A DNA stretch of 24,086 bases from G039029935 sp039029935 (GTDB lineage: Bacteria > Chloroflexota > Anaerolineae > Caldilineales > Caldilineaceae), in contig JBCCFC010000022.1 in assembly GCA_039029935.1 (NCBI GenBank), positions 1 through 24,086 on the forward strand. Reading direction: 5' to 3'. Position numbers and translations under genes: made by a program. This document shows, piece after piece, positions 8,499 to 15,739 of this stretch. Under the pieces are notes generated by a model that had not been told where the DNA came from, ran no database searches, and worked only from the letters and a program-made list of their open reading frames with translations. The first letter of the stretch is position 1, and each line of letters starts with the position of its first letter.

Positions 8499-8989
8499 TA
8501 CACAAGCTCCAAATGTCTATCTAACCAGAGTGATTGCTGGCTCAACTCTGGACTTTCAATGAGGTAAATCATTTCTTCCTTAGACAAACCTGGATCAATC
8601 ATACCAGCGGTATTGCGTACAAGGTCAATGCCCGTGCCATATTCCCGTCGAATCTCTCCCTCCATTTCTGCCATCTCTTGCTCAAGTTCCAGCATGAATT
8701 TTTCCTGTGCGGCCTTTGCATCCTCTATTGTCCAAGGCTCCTCATCCCATTCCTCGTCCCATTCTTCTTCATCAACCCACTCAATCTCATCCCATACGTC
8801 ATCAGCCAACTCAGGCATGAGTGACTCTAGTGGTTCATAATGCTGTTTTTGTTCAACATTTTCAGGTTCATTTTGCAGTTGCGTATCCAGAAAACGATGC
8901 ACCAAATCCTCTAAAGATATTTGCAATGCGGCTGCGCGTTTTTCTAGACGCACGGCTAGTGGCTCTTCTAAATATACTGCAATAGACAT
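8498..8989 (-). CDS. Antitoxin-like protein with RHH-type N-terminus and acidic Trp/Glu/Asp middle
   Basis: 163 aa with a strong AGGAGG site before the ATG. The first 40 residues (MSIAVYLEEPLAVRLEKRAA, then LEDLVHRFLDTQL) have the strand-helix-helix layout of ribbon-helix-helix DNA-binding antitoxins. Residues about 55-90 are extremely acidic, with repeated Trp-Asp-Glu-Glu units (EEEWDEEWDEEPW). A charged helical stretch (AQEKFMLELEQEMAEMEGEI) follows. The TAA stop overlaps the PIN gene start by one base, a typical antitoxin-first operon. By analogy it would bind its own promoter and neutralise the PIN RNase. At 163 aa it is longer than most RHH antitoxins because of the acidic insert. The exact family is uncertain. 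Confidence 0.7.
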   Translation of the reverse strand: MSIAVYLEEPLAVRLEKRAAALQISLEDLVHRFLDTQLQNEPENVEQKQHYEPLESLMPELADDVWDEIEWVDEEEWDEEWDEEPWTIEDAKAAQEKFMLELEQEMAEMEGEIRREYGTGIDLVRNTAGMIDPGLSKEEMIYLIESPELSQQSLWLDRHLELV

Positions 8990-9038
8990 AAAATCCTCCT
9001 ATTCAATCTGTTTTTGGACTCTATGATAGGGAGCGGCT

Positions 9039-9068
9039 ATTATACATGCATGTCTAGCCATCATCCAA
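9039..9068 (-). promoter_or_regulatory. Candidate promoter and operator of the toxin-antitoxin operon
   Basis: On the minus strand a perfect TATAAT (9044-9039) lies 50 bp upstream of the antitoxin start. A weak -35, TTGGAT, sits 18 bp further up (9068-9063). The perfect 10-bp palindrome ACATGCATGT (9044-9053), extended with symmetric TA steps, lies in the spacer touching the -10. This is where an RHH antitoxin could block RNA polymerase. Confidence 0.45.
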
Positions 9069-9111
9069 ATGAGTGAGGATGAATACTACAACGGGACCCA
9101 GAGGGTACCCC

Positions 9112-9172
9112 GGATGGGGAGCGGATTTTTAGTCTCTGCACACAAAAAATCTGTTCCCATCCCAAATCCGCT
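9112..9172. terminator. Hairpin element with two alternative pairings
   Basis: GGATGGG...ATTTTT (9112-9130) can pair imperfectly with 9144-9162 (AAAAAATCTG...CCCATCC). Alternatively AGCGGATTT (9120-9128) pairs perfectly with AAATCCGCT (9164-9172). It lies 19 bp past the stop of the minus-strand HAD gene, so it may terminate that transcript. The two pairings exclude each other. Confidence 0.5.
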
Positions 9173-9190
9173 GTCGTACGCTCAATCCGT

Positions 9191-9886
9191 CTATAACAAT
9201 GCCTCTGCCAATTCGGTGAAATCAGTCACCGTCACATCCGGCTGATAAACCGAATCCTCATAGGGCAGGGTATAGCGGTTGACATAGGCGGCACGGTAGC
9301 CACACGCCCGCGCCCCCATGACATCAAATGAGTTGGCCGAAACCATGAGACATTCGCCGACCTCCAGTCCAATCGAGGTGGCGGCACGGCGATAGACCGA
9401 TGGATGTGGCTTGAAGAAACCGACCGTGTTGACCGAGAAGATGTCATCAAAGGGCCACTGGACGCGGTTCTGGGCAAGGTGGGCCAAGAAATCTGGCTCA
9501 CCATTGGAGAGGATCACCAGCCGATAGCGGGTTTTGAGTCGTTCGAGCGCGGCGACCACTTCGGGGAAAGGAGACAGATACTGCCACGCCTGCATAAACT
9601 CGTGCGAGTCCTCGGCGGTGAAGGGGACGTTGTTGAGCTTGAGACAGTAGACAAAGGCTTTGCGCGCCACCTCCAGATAGCCGCTATGCCCAATCATCGT
9701 CATCGAGTCCTGATACTGCTCAATCCGTTGACGGGCGCGACATTGTGCCCAAAAGGTGTCGGGGTCCACATCACTACCCTTGGCCTGTAGAAACTCGGCC
9801 ATGTAGGGGGTGAGACTGCCACCCAAATCTAAAATCGTGCCAAACAGGTCAAAGGTTAAGGCTTTGACTGGTGTTCGTGTGTCCAT
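9191..9886 (-). CDS. HAD-superfamily hydrolase, haloacid-dehalogenase (type II)-like
   Basis: 231 aa from the ATG at 9886, which has AAGGAG 7-12 bases upstream. An in-frame ATG 24 bases earlier lies before that site and is a poor start. HAD motifs are in order. The nucleophile motif is ALTFDLFGTILD (Asp13). The Thr/Ser motif is VILSNGE. The Lys is in GFFKPHPSVYRRA. The acidic motif is MVSANSFDVMGARACGY. The last resembles the SSNxxDxxGA signature of (S)-2-haloacid dehalogenases, and the region between motifs I and II fits a small helical cap. Many family members are general phosphatases or dehalogenases, so the substrate cannot be called. It is probably a stand-alone transcription unit, with palindromic elements on both sides. 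Confidence 0.85.
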   Translation of the reverse strand: MDTRTPVKALTFDLFGTILDLGGSLTPYMAEFLQAKGSDVDPDTFWAQCRARQRIEQYQDSMTMIGHSGYLEVARKAFVYCLKLNNVPFTAEDSHEFMQAWQYLSPFPEVVAALERLKTRYRLVILSNGEPDFLAHLAQNRVQWPFDDIFSVNTVGFFKPHPSVYRRAATSIGLEVGECLMVSANSFDVMGARACGYRAAYVNRYTLPYEDSVYQPDVTVTDFTELAEALL

Positions 9887-9918
9887 GTGTTTTCTCCTTT
9901 TTGTATTCAATCCGAAAA

Positions 9919-10053
9919 GCCACCGATTGCAAATCGGCGTCTAACAGAGGAAGCACGTTAAAAGCGTGCTATTGCTAGATAATATAACATGCTATCTGCA
10001 CAACAGGCTTTCAGCCTGTTTCCTGTTATAGACGCCGATTTGCAATCGGTGGC
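9919..10053. repeat. Large cloverleaf palindrome with perfect 25-bp outer arms
   Basis: The arms 9919-9943 and 10029-10053 are perfect reverse complements over 25 bp. Each arm holds its own hairpin (CCGATT-GCA-AATCGG, CCGATT-TGC-AATCGG). Inside are AGCACG/CGTGCT (9952-9970), a weak AGATA/TATCT pair, and AACAGGCT-TTC-AGCCTGTT (10002-10020). It fills the 181-bp gap between the HAD and phytase-like genes. No coding capacity is seen; it looks like a MITE- or REP-like element. Confidence 0.85.
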
Positions 10054-10067
10054 GTCACTATCCGTAT

Positions 10068-11246
10068 TTATTGTTCAATCGTCAATCCCAGCGCAATAAA
10101 CTGCGTCACCTGACTGTCATTAAAATTATTATCGCTGACCAATATCAGCACCTGACGGCCATCGTCCAAGACGGGACCCAGTGCCATGCCCTCCACATTA
10201 TCAACAACCACACCCAAGCTATCTTGCATCATACTGCCAACATCGACCAGTTGCGTCGCCGCCATCGGTGTGTCAATCGTCTCGCCCAACGCATCCACCG
10301 CCAGCACATCTGCCGCGCCTGTGGTGTGTGTTTCGTGGAGGACAACCGTATTCCCCTGCCCGTCGATAAAGGTGCGTTCTAATGCCAACATCACGCCATC
10401 CTCGTTGACCGCCGCCAACTCCACCAGCCCTTTGGTGGGTGAGCTATCCAATTCGCCCAACGCCGCTGGCACAGTATCGACCACGTAGACAACCTCATGG
10501 GCAGGTTCGCCCGTCGCCAAATCATAGTGCAACACACGCACGGTGCTCTGTTGCTCAACACTGGGTACAGGGCCGTCCTGCGCCAGGGCATTCTCGACAG
10601 CGACGGTGAGCGTCTGTCCATTGGGTGAGCGTGTCAGATTTTCAAAGGCACGGTTGTAGCGCACGCCGACAGTATTCTCACGATTGGGCAGATACTTGTC
10701 GGGGAGGGGCAATGCGCGCAGGAAGCGACCGTCCAACGCGTATTCATGCACAAAGGGCGGTATCGGTGTCCGTGCATCAGCGTCGCCTTCCGATGATACA
10801 AACACGGTATTGTTGGTGGATAGCGCGATGCCCTCTGGGTCCACTGAGTTACGACCATAGGCTTCGCCCTCCTCATCCAGTAACGTGATTACCCCGGTAA
10901 AAACAACATCACCATCGCTAAACATGCCATCGCCTATATCAATCGTCAATTGATAGAACCGTGCGGCGGCGCGCTGACTACGGTCATCAGAAAGCGTATA
11001 ATAGACATCGTTGGCCGCATCATAGGTCAATGCAGAGAGGCCACCGACGGGTGTATCGGCAAAGGTGTAGTCCGTGTCAAAAGAGGCCATGCCCAGCAGG
11101 TCAACGCTTGTGATAGCCTGTGTGGTCAACGGTGGAATGGTGATGGGTTCACGGGTGAAGGTGTCTTCATTGCCACCTCCCCAGAATGAGCAGCCTGTCA
11201 TGCACAGGCTGACAATCAGGAGGCTAGTCCATATAGAGAGGGACAT
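10068..11246 (-). CDS. Lipoprotein of the esterase-like-phytase family
   Basis: 392 aa from the ATG at 11246. The signal sequence MSLSIWTSLLIVSLCMTGC ends in a lipobox-like MTGC (Cys19). The frame stays open to an ATG at 11474, but that extension is basic and would bury the signal peptide, so 11246 is preferred although its ribosome site is weak. The mature protein matches the beta-propeller-like family called esterase-like activity of phytase. Visible segments are GGLSALTYDAANDVYYTLSD, NSVDPEGIAL, FVSSEGDAD, then NRAFENLTRSPNGQTLTVAV and VVDNVEGMALGPVLDDGRQV. It is predicted to sit on the outer face of the membrane and may hydrolyse phosphate or ester substrates. Activity in this family is poorly defined. 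The hairpin at 11268-11282 lies 22-36 bases upstream of the start codon and could affect translation. Confidence 0.75.
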   Translation of the reverse strand: MSLSIWTSLLIVSLCMTGCSFWGGGNEDTFTREPITIPPLTTQAITSVDLLGMASFDTDYTFADTPVGGLSALTYDAANDVYYTLSDDRSQRAAARFYQLTIDIGDGMFSDGDVVFTGVITLLDEEGEAYGRNSVDPEGIALSTNNTVFVSSEGDADARTPIPPFVHEYALDGRFLRALPLPDKYLPNRENTVGVRYNRAFENLTRSPNGQTLTVAVENALAQDGPVPSVEQQSTVRVLHYDLATGEPAHEVVYVVDTVPAALGELDSSPTKGLVELAAVNEDGVMLALERTFIDGQGNTVVLHETHTTGAADVLAVDALGETIDTPMAATQLVDVGSMMQDSLGVVVDNVEGMALGPVLDDGRQVLILVSDNNFNDSQVTQFIALGLTIEQ

Positions 11247-11260
11247 CGATCTGCCGTGAA

Positions 11261-11297
11261 AGTATCTCAGGTTGCCTACCTGAACGCCTACCTGAAC
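11261..11297 (-). repeat. Half-copy of the AGTATC/GATACT hairpin family plus a 12-bp duplication
   Basis: On the minus strand, CAGGT-AGGCA-ACCTG (11282-11268) followed by GATACT (11266-11261) matches the second hairpin and clamp of the 21112-21371 units (CAGGT-AGCCA-ACCTG, GATACT). On the plus strand the 12-mer GCCTACCTGAAC is duplicated (11274-11285, 11286-11297). It lies in the leader of the phytase-like gene. Confidence 0.65.
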
Positions 11298-11440
11298 GCC
11301 AGACGACAGCCCGAATGATTTACATCCTCCGTGGCGTATCGCCATACATGAAGATATTCTAGGAAGGGGATGTGCTTTATTTGGCAAACCAAGGTTTTTG
11401 TCACCCCTTCTCAAAAGTGTAGATTCGAACCGTTTATTTA

Positions 11441-11449
11441 TGATATAAT
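11441..11449 (+). promoter_or_regulatory. Candidate extended -10 promoter for the DUF5360-like gene
   Basis: TGATATAAT is a perfect extended -10 (TGnTATAAT) about 100 bp upstream of the ATG at 11549. No good -35 hexamer is visible, which is normal for extended -10 promoters. Confidence 0.4.
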
Positions 11450-11548
11450 TTGACTGCATTGTTTTATACTCCATGATCGTTGATGATAAATTTTTGTCTG
11501 ATTATACAACAAGATGGATGATGGACAACTTGCAAAGGACACCAACCT

Positions 11549-11932
11549 ATGAAAACACTCAAGCCATTCTTTCTGTTTGTAGACATCGGCTTTATTCTCT
11601 ACTGACTGATTACCTATTTCAAACTCATCCCCGCTGAGTATCTGTTTCACGACTATACGAATCCCATATTGGTGGCGTGGAACTGGTCATTCCTACCCCT
11701 TGATCTGTTTATTTCGGCCACAGGGCTGACAAGCGTCTATTTCTATCAAAAAGGCAATGAGCAGTGGCGACAGTTGGCCCTTATCTCGCTTGTGCTCACC
11801 TTCTGCTCTGGGCTACAGGCCATCGCCTTCTGGGTCATCCGCCTGGATTTTGACCCAACGTGGTGGATACCCAACTTATTTTTGCTGATCTATCCGCTGT
11901 TTTTTATTCCACGTATCAATCAATTACAATAG
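11549..11932 (+). pseudogene. YvaD/DUF5360-like membrane protein interrupted by an in-frame TGA
   Basis: The frame starts at 11549 (AAAGGA upstream) with MKTLKPFFLFVDIGFILY, then hits TGA at 11603-11605 (codon 19). It continues in the same frame for 108 codons to TAG at 11930: LITYFKLIPAEYLFHDYTNP, then ILVAWNWSFLPLDLFISATG and FWVIRLDFDPTWWIPNLFL. The pattern is that of the small four-helix YvaD (DUF5360) family, and from memory the TGA falls where homologues have Trp in the first helix (FILYWLIT). Without readthrough only a fragment is made. The candidates are a recent nonsense mutation, a sequencing error, or readthrough. Function in the family is unknown. Confidence 0.7.
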
Positions 11933-11985
11933 TCATATTCAATTTGGCATGGTCGTTACACACTCTAATCCGATGGGAGGCAGCG

Positions 11986-12603
11986 ATGGATTGGCTTGAC
12001 ATTCGTCTTGTACTCATTCTCTTTATAGGTAGCGTATTTCTATGGGTGATACTTACACCGGGGTTGATTCGGGCCAAGACAGGTCCATTAAACCGAGGAA
12101 TTGCTGTATCTGAAGAACCGCTATTACCGGATGTACACAAATTTTTAGCAAGTTTTGACACTGGCAGCGAGCTGGTTACATTATTTGAGGTCGGTGGGAG
12201 CGCACCGATACTGGGAAAAAGATTCCCCGGTAGCCCTATTCTTAAACACAAAGATGAAGTTTTAGTGATGGCACCATACCCTTATAAGGCCAGAGGAATG
12301 CCTTATGTAGGATATATTGACCTACAGGCTTCCCCTAAGACCATTCAATACCGCGCACCTGTTTCAGGGATGTTAGCCATGCTGATTCCATTGGTTTGGT
12401 TTATGTTTATCCCTTGGGTTTTGGTTATCTTCCTTTTTATGGCGTTCTCTGCCTATCGAAATTTTCGCCACCACCGTACCCAAATAGACCGTTTTTTGCT
12501 CCATGTCTATCACACCCATGACAAGCCCGTTTGGGAATCCAATATCTATCATCGGTGGGAGCCGCCAGAGGAAGCTGAAGAAAATAGTGTTGGAGATTGT
12601 TGA
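11986..12603 (+). CDS. Membrane protein of unknown function
   Basis: 205 aa. The start is fixed by GGGAGG five bases before the ATG at 11986. The longer upstream open frame overlaps the DUF5360-like gene in another frame and is rejected. One membrane helix lies near the N-terminus (LVLILFIGSVFLWVILT) and a long hydrophobic segment or pair near residues 125-155 (MLIPLVWFMFIPWVLVIFLF). Between them is a soluble domain of about 100 residues. The C-terminus is basic, then acidic (HRWEPPEEAEENSVGDC). It starts 53 bp after the DUF5360 frame, so the two may share a transcript. I do not recognise the family. It is the only complete gene in the window that ends in TGA. Confidence 0.65.
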   Translation: MDWLDIRLVLILFIGSVFLWVILTPGLIRAKTGPLNRGIAVSEEPLLPDVHKFLASFDTGSELVTLFEVGGSAPILGKRFPGSPILKHKDEVLVMAPYPYKARGMPYVGYIDLQASPKTIQYRAPVSGMLAMLIPLVWFMFIPWVLVIFLFMAFSAYRNFRHHRTQIDRFLLHVYHTHDKPVWESNIYHRWEPPEEAEENSVGDC

Positions 12604-12706
12604 AGCGGCGTATAGAGATGGGATGGTGCGAGACGTGTTGGGAAAGTAGCGATATTGAGCCAGCGAAGCTCGGGTTGATGGAAATGCATGAATTAAATGG
12701 GTAAAT

Positions 12707-12727
12707 AACGGTCTTGACAAGACCGTT
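12707..12727. repeat. Short perfect palindrome upstream of the STAND gene
   Basis: AACGGTCTTG-A-CAAGACCGTT is a 21-base palindrome 51 bp before the ATG at 12779. It may be an operator, a leader hairpin or a terminator of the upstream gene; no U-tract follows. It lies in the 175-bp gap after the membrane protein, where nothing else stands out. Confidence 0.6.
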
Positions 12728-12778
12728 CGATTAACCACGATTGATACGCAGCGCAAATACAAAAACGAGAAAATCACC

Positions 12779-15688
12779 ATGAATGACCAAATCATCTTTC
12801 GCCAACTGCGCGACATACTCGCCAGTATCTATATTGATCAAACCGATGCACGGCGCGTCGCCCGTGATACGGGACTGGATGTGCATCGTCTTGCGTTTGA
12901 TACGCGCGCTATCAACACATGGCACGCCATCCTTGCCGAGGCCGTTGCCGTCGAGCGCGTCGATATTCTGCTCTTTGACGTGGCCTTGTATGAGTACGCC
13001 GATCACCCAGCACTCAAAACAGCCTGCGATGCCTATCAGCAGTTTGTAACGCAGGGCGGGCATCTGCGTGCGGTGGCGAGTACATCACACCCATCTCAGC
13101 CATCTGGCACGGTTCAGGGTGATATGATTCAGGTGGGTGATCTGAGTCACAGTCAAAATGCCGCCATTGGCAAGCATATCACGCAGATCACCTATCAGGG
13201 GATTCCAGCGCGCACAGTTGACCCGGCGCAATTGGACAAGGCACTGGCACATCTTGCCGAGATGCCACATGATGTCGTGCCGCCCGTCTCCACGTTGCCA
13301 GCGGGGTCACGGCTACCACTGTCGGCCAATGCGCATTTTGTGGGGCGTGAAGAGGAGCTGCGGAACCTTGCCCGCCTGTTCAAGGGGGATGCTACTGGCG
13401 AGGACACATCTGCGGGGGATGCCAGCAAGCCACCGACACACAAAACGGCTTTGATTCGGCAGATGGCGGCAGCCACAGGCGTTGGTGGCATTGGCAAGAC
13501 GCAGTTGGCGGTGGAGTTTGGGCATCGTTATGGGCAGTATTTTCTGGGCGGCGTCTATTGGGTGAGCATGGCGGACCCGGCTTCGGTGGTAAGTGAGGTG
13601 GCGTTGTGTGGGATGCAGATGATAGCTGGTGTGCAGGGTACGCTTGGGGCGGATTATGAGGGGTTAGATTTGGCGACGCAGGTACAGCGCGTGTTGGCGT
13701 TGTGGCAGAGTGCCGTGCCACGTCTGCTCATCTTTGATAACTGTGAAGACCCCAAATTGCTCGACCAGTGGCATCCATCCAGCGGCGGCTGTTGTGTCCT
13801 GGTCACAAGCCGTCGTCAGCAGTGGAGCCATGCACGGGCGATGATGACGTTGCCGTTGACGACATTGACACGGGCGCAGAGTTTGGCGTTGTTGTGCAAG
13901 TTTCGGCCAGATTTGTGTGAGCAGACAAGAAGTCGAACTTTTGCTAAAAGTTCGACTTCTGATCCCTTCCACACCCTCGATGCCATCGCCCAAGAATTGG
14001 GCGACCTCCCCCTAGCCCTACACTTGGTGGGGAGCTATCTGGCAACCTATGAGCATGACATCACGCCTCAAGCGTATCTGGTGGACCTGCGTCGGCAAGC
14101 GGTCCTTGACCATGAATCCATGCAGGAAGCTGCCTTTGAGGGGGAGGATATCTACACACCGACCGCGCATGATTTGCATGTCAAGCGTACCTTTGACCTC
14201 AGCTTTCAACGCTTGGACCCCAGCAATGAGATTGACAGCTTGGCCCATAGGCTCTTTTTGCGGGCAGCGCGCTTTGCGCCCAACGAACCGATTCCGCGCA
14301 TACTTTTGTTGGCGACCTTGATGCACTCGCTCAACGAACCGCCATCAACGTCTCAACAAAGCCAAGCCATTCGCCGCCTCACCAGCCTCGGCTTGCTTGA
14401 TGCGGGCGATGATGGTGCGTTGCTCATCCACCGCTTGGTCATGCACTTTGGGCTTGGGGTCCAGCGTGAGAGTGAGATGCAGACGCAGGCACGGGATGAT
14501 GTGGAGCAGACACTTATTTGGGAGGCAGGGGGAATTAATGATGCTGGATTCCCTCGTGAGCTGTTAGCGTGGCAACCCCATCTACGTCATGCGACCGCTC
14601 AAGCCTTGCGCCGTTGTGATGAGCAAGCTGCACATTTGTGCAATAGTTTACACTACCATTTGCACGGCATTGGCACATCACATGAAGCTTTCTTGTATGC
14701 AGAGCAGGCGTTGGCAATTAATGAGGAGGTGCTGGGGGAGAAGCATCCCCATACCGCAGCGAGCCTCAACAATCTTGGCTTTTTGTATCAAGCAAAGGGC
14801 GAGTACGAGGAAGCGAAAGCCTATTATGAGCAGGCGTTGGCAGTCTGGAGAGAGGTAGTGGGGGAGAAGCATCCCGATACTGCACTCAGCCTCAACAATC
14901 TTGGCTTTTTGTATCAAGCAAAGGGCGAGTATGAGAGGGCGAAAGCTTACTATAAGCAGGCGTTGGCAATTTGGCGAGAGGTGCTAGGAGAGAAGCACCC
15001 CGATACCGCACAAAGCCTCAACAATCTTGGCGAAGTGAAGAGAGCAATGGGTGAGTGTAAGGGAGCAAAAGCCTGTTTTGAGCAAGCATTGGCGATCCGG
15101 CTTGAGGTGCTAGGCGGGAAACATCCCGATACCGCGCAAAGCCTCACCAGTCTTGGTGGGGTTTATCAAGCAATGGGAGAGTATGAGGTAGCGAAATCCT
15201 ATTGCGAGCAGGCGTTGGCAATCCGGCTTGAGGTGCTAGGCGAGAAACATCCCAATACCGCACAAAGCTTCAACAATCTTGGCTTTTTGAAGAAAACAAA
15301 GGGTGAGTACGAACGTGCAAAATCCGATTATGAGCAGGCGTTGACAATCCAACTTGAGGCACTAGGAGAGAAGCATCCCGATACCGCACTCAGCCGCAAC
15401 AATCTTGGCTTTTTGTATCAAGAAATGGGCGAGTATGAGAGAGCGAAAGTCTATTTCGAGCAGGCGTTGGCAACCCGGCTTGAGGTACTAGGAGAGAGTC
15501 ATTCAGATACTGCACGAAGTCTCAACAACCTTGGGATGCTATTCTTCTACATGGGTGAGTATGGTGAATCGGCGTCATGTATAGCAAAATCATTGACTAT
15601 CCATGAGAAGCTTTTAGGGTCAGACCACCCAGAAACATTGGGTACATGGAAGAGATTAGAGGTCGTGCGTGAAAGGATGCGTGAGTAA
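12779..15688 (+). CDS. EAD1 - NB-ARC - TPR STAND ATPase (NLR-like, putative defence protein)
   Basis: 969 aa. Residues 1-85 match effector-associated domain 1: QLRDILASIYIDQTDARRVA, RDTGLDVHRLAFD, WHAILAEAVAVERVDILLF. EAD1 is a death-like adaptor that pairs a sensor with an effector carrying the same domain. A short beta-rich linker follows (IQVGDLSHSQNAAIGKHITQ, about 115-140). The NB-ARC module shows FVGREEELRNLARLF, Walker A GVGGIGKT (about 234-241), Walker B LLIFDNCED (about 316), an arginine motif VLVTSRRQQW, and LGDLPLALHLVGSYL (about 407). From about residue 625 come seven full 42-residue kinesin-light-chain-type TPRs (LNNLGFLYQAKGEYEEAKAY, EQALAIxxEVLGEKHPDTA) and a leading partial one. 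By family knowledge it would sense a ligand through the TPRs, bind ATP and oligomerise, then recruit an EAD1 effector. No such effector is in the window. The start has only a weak ribosome site. A palindrome inside the gene adds about 15 residues. Confidence 0.9.
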   Translation: MNDQIIFRQLRDILASIYIDQTDARRVARDTGLDVHRLAFDTRAINTWHAILAEAVAVERVDILLFDVALYEYADHPALKTACDAYQQFVTQGGHLRAVASTSHPSQPSGTVQGDMIQVGDLSHSQNAAIGKHITQITYQGIPARTVDPAQLDKALAHLAEMPHDVVPPVSTLPAGSRLPLSANAHFVGREEELRNLARLFKGDATGEDTSAGDASKPPTHKTALIRQMAAATGVGGIGKTQLAVEFGHRYGQYFLGGVYWVSMADPASVVSEVALCGMQMIAGVQGTLGADYEGLDLATQVQRVLALWQSAVPRLLIFDNCEDPKLLDQWHPSSGGCCVLVTSRRQQWSHARAMMTLPLTTLTRAQSLALLCKFRPDLCEQTRSRTFAKSSTSDPFHTLDAIAQELGDLPLALHLVGSYLATYEHDITPQAYLVDLRRQAVLDHESMQEAAFEGEDIYTPTAHDLHVKRTFDLSFQRLDPSNEIDSLAHRLFLRAARFAPNEPIPRILLLATLMHSLNEPPSTSQQSQAIRRLTSLGLLDAGDDGALLIHRLVMHFGLGVQRESEMQTQARDDVEQTLIWEAGGINDAGFPRELLAWQPHLRHATAQALRRCDEQAAHLCNSLHYHLHGIGTSHEAFLYAEQALAINEEVLGEKHPHTAASLNNLGFLYQAKGEYEEAKAYYEQALAVWREVVGEKHPDTALSLNNLGFLYQAKGEYERAKAYYKQALAIWREVLGEKHPDTAQSLNNLGEVKRAMGECKGAKACFEQALAIRLEVLGGKHPDTAQSLTSLGGVYQAMGEYEVAKSYCEQALAIRLEVLGEKHPNTAQSFNNLGFLKKTKGEYERAKSDYEQALTIQLEALGEKHPDTALSRNNLGFLYQEMGEYERAKVYFEQALATRLEVLGESHSDTARSLNNLGMLFFYMGEYGESASCIAKSLTIHEKLLGSDHPETLGTWKRLEVVRERMRE
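13928..13960. repeat. Perfect palindrome inserted within the NB-ARC coding region
   Basis: AGAAGTCGAACTTTT (13928-13942), loop GCT, AAAAGTTCGACTTCT (13946-13960): a perfect 15-bp stem. It is in frame and encodes the low-complexity stretch RSRTFAKSSTS between FRPDLC and the LGDLPLA helix, where NB-ARC proteins normally have a short connection. It looks like a palindromic element that landed in a tolerant loop. Confidence 0.85.
14759..15640 (+). repeat. Seven 126-bp direct repeats encoding TPRs
   Basis: Seven consecutive 126-bp (42-codon) units share long near-identical stretches such as AACAATCTTGGCTTTTTGTA and GAGCAGGCGTTGGCA. Similarity at the DNA level, not only in protein, implies recent duplication or gene conversion, and the copy number may vary between strains. 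Confidence 0.85.
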
Positions 15689-15739
15689 CGGGGGATGACG
15701 CAAGCAGGTCATCAAGTAACACAATCACACAGCCCGTTA

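Noticed and set aside
8613..8840. Ser-rich plus-strand frame opposite the antitoxin
   Set aside because: It is the complement of the acidic Glu/Asp/Trp codons and has no ribosome site or family resemblance.
9887..9910. Earlier ATG for the HAD gene at 9910
   Set aside because: It precedes the AAGGAG site; the ATG at 9886 has proper spacing and begins the conserved fold.
11247..11474. N-terminal extension of the phytase-like protein to 11474
   Set aside because: It would place 76 basic residues before a clear lipoprotein signal and runs through a hairpin element and a 12-bp duplication.
11603..11605. TGA read as Trp by a reassigned genetic code
   Set aside because: Thousands of codons in intact neighbouring genes contain many TGG and no internal TGA, so code change is not supported by this window.
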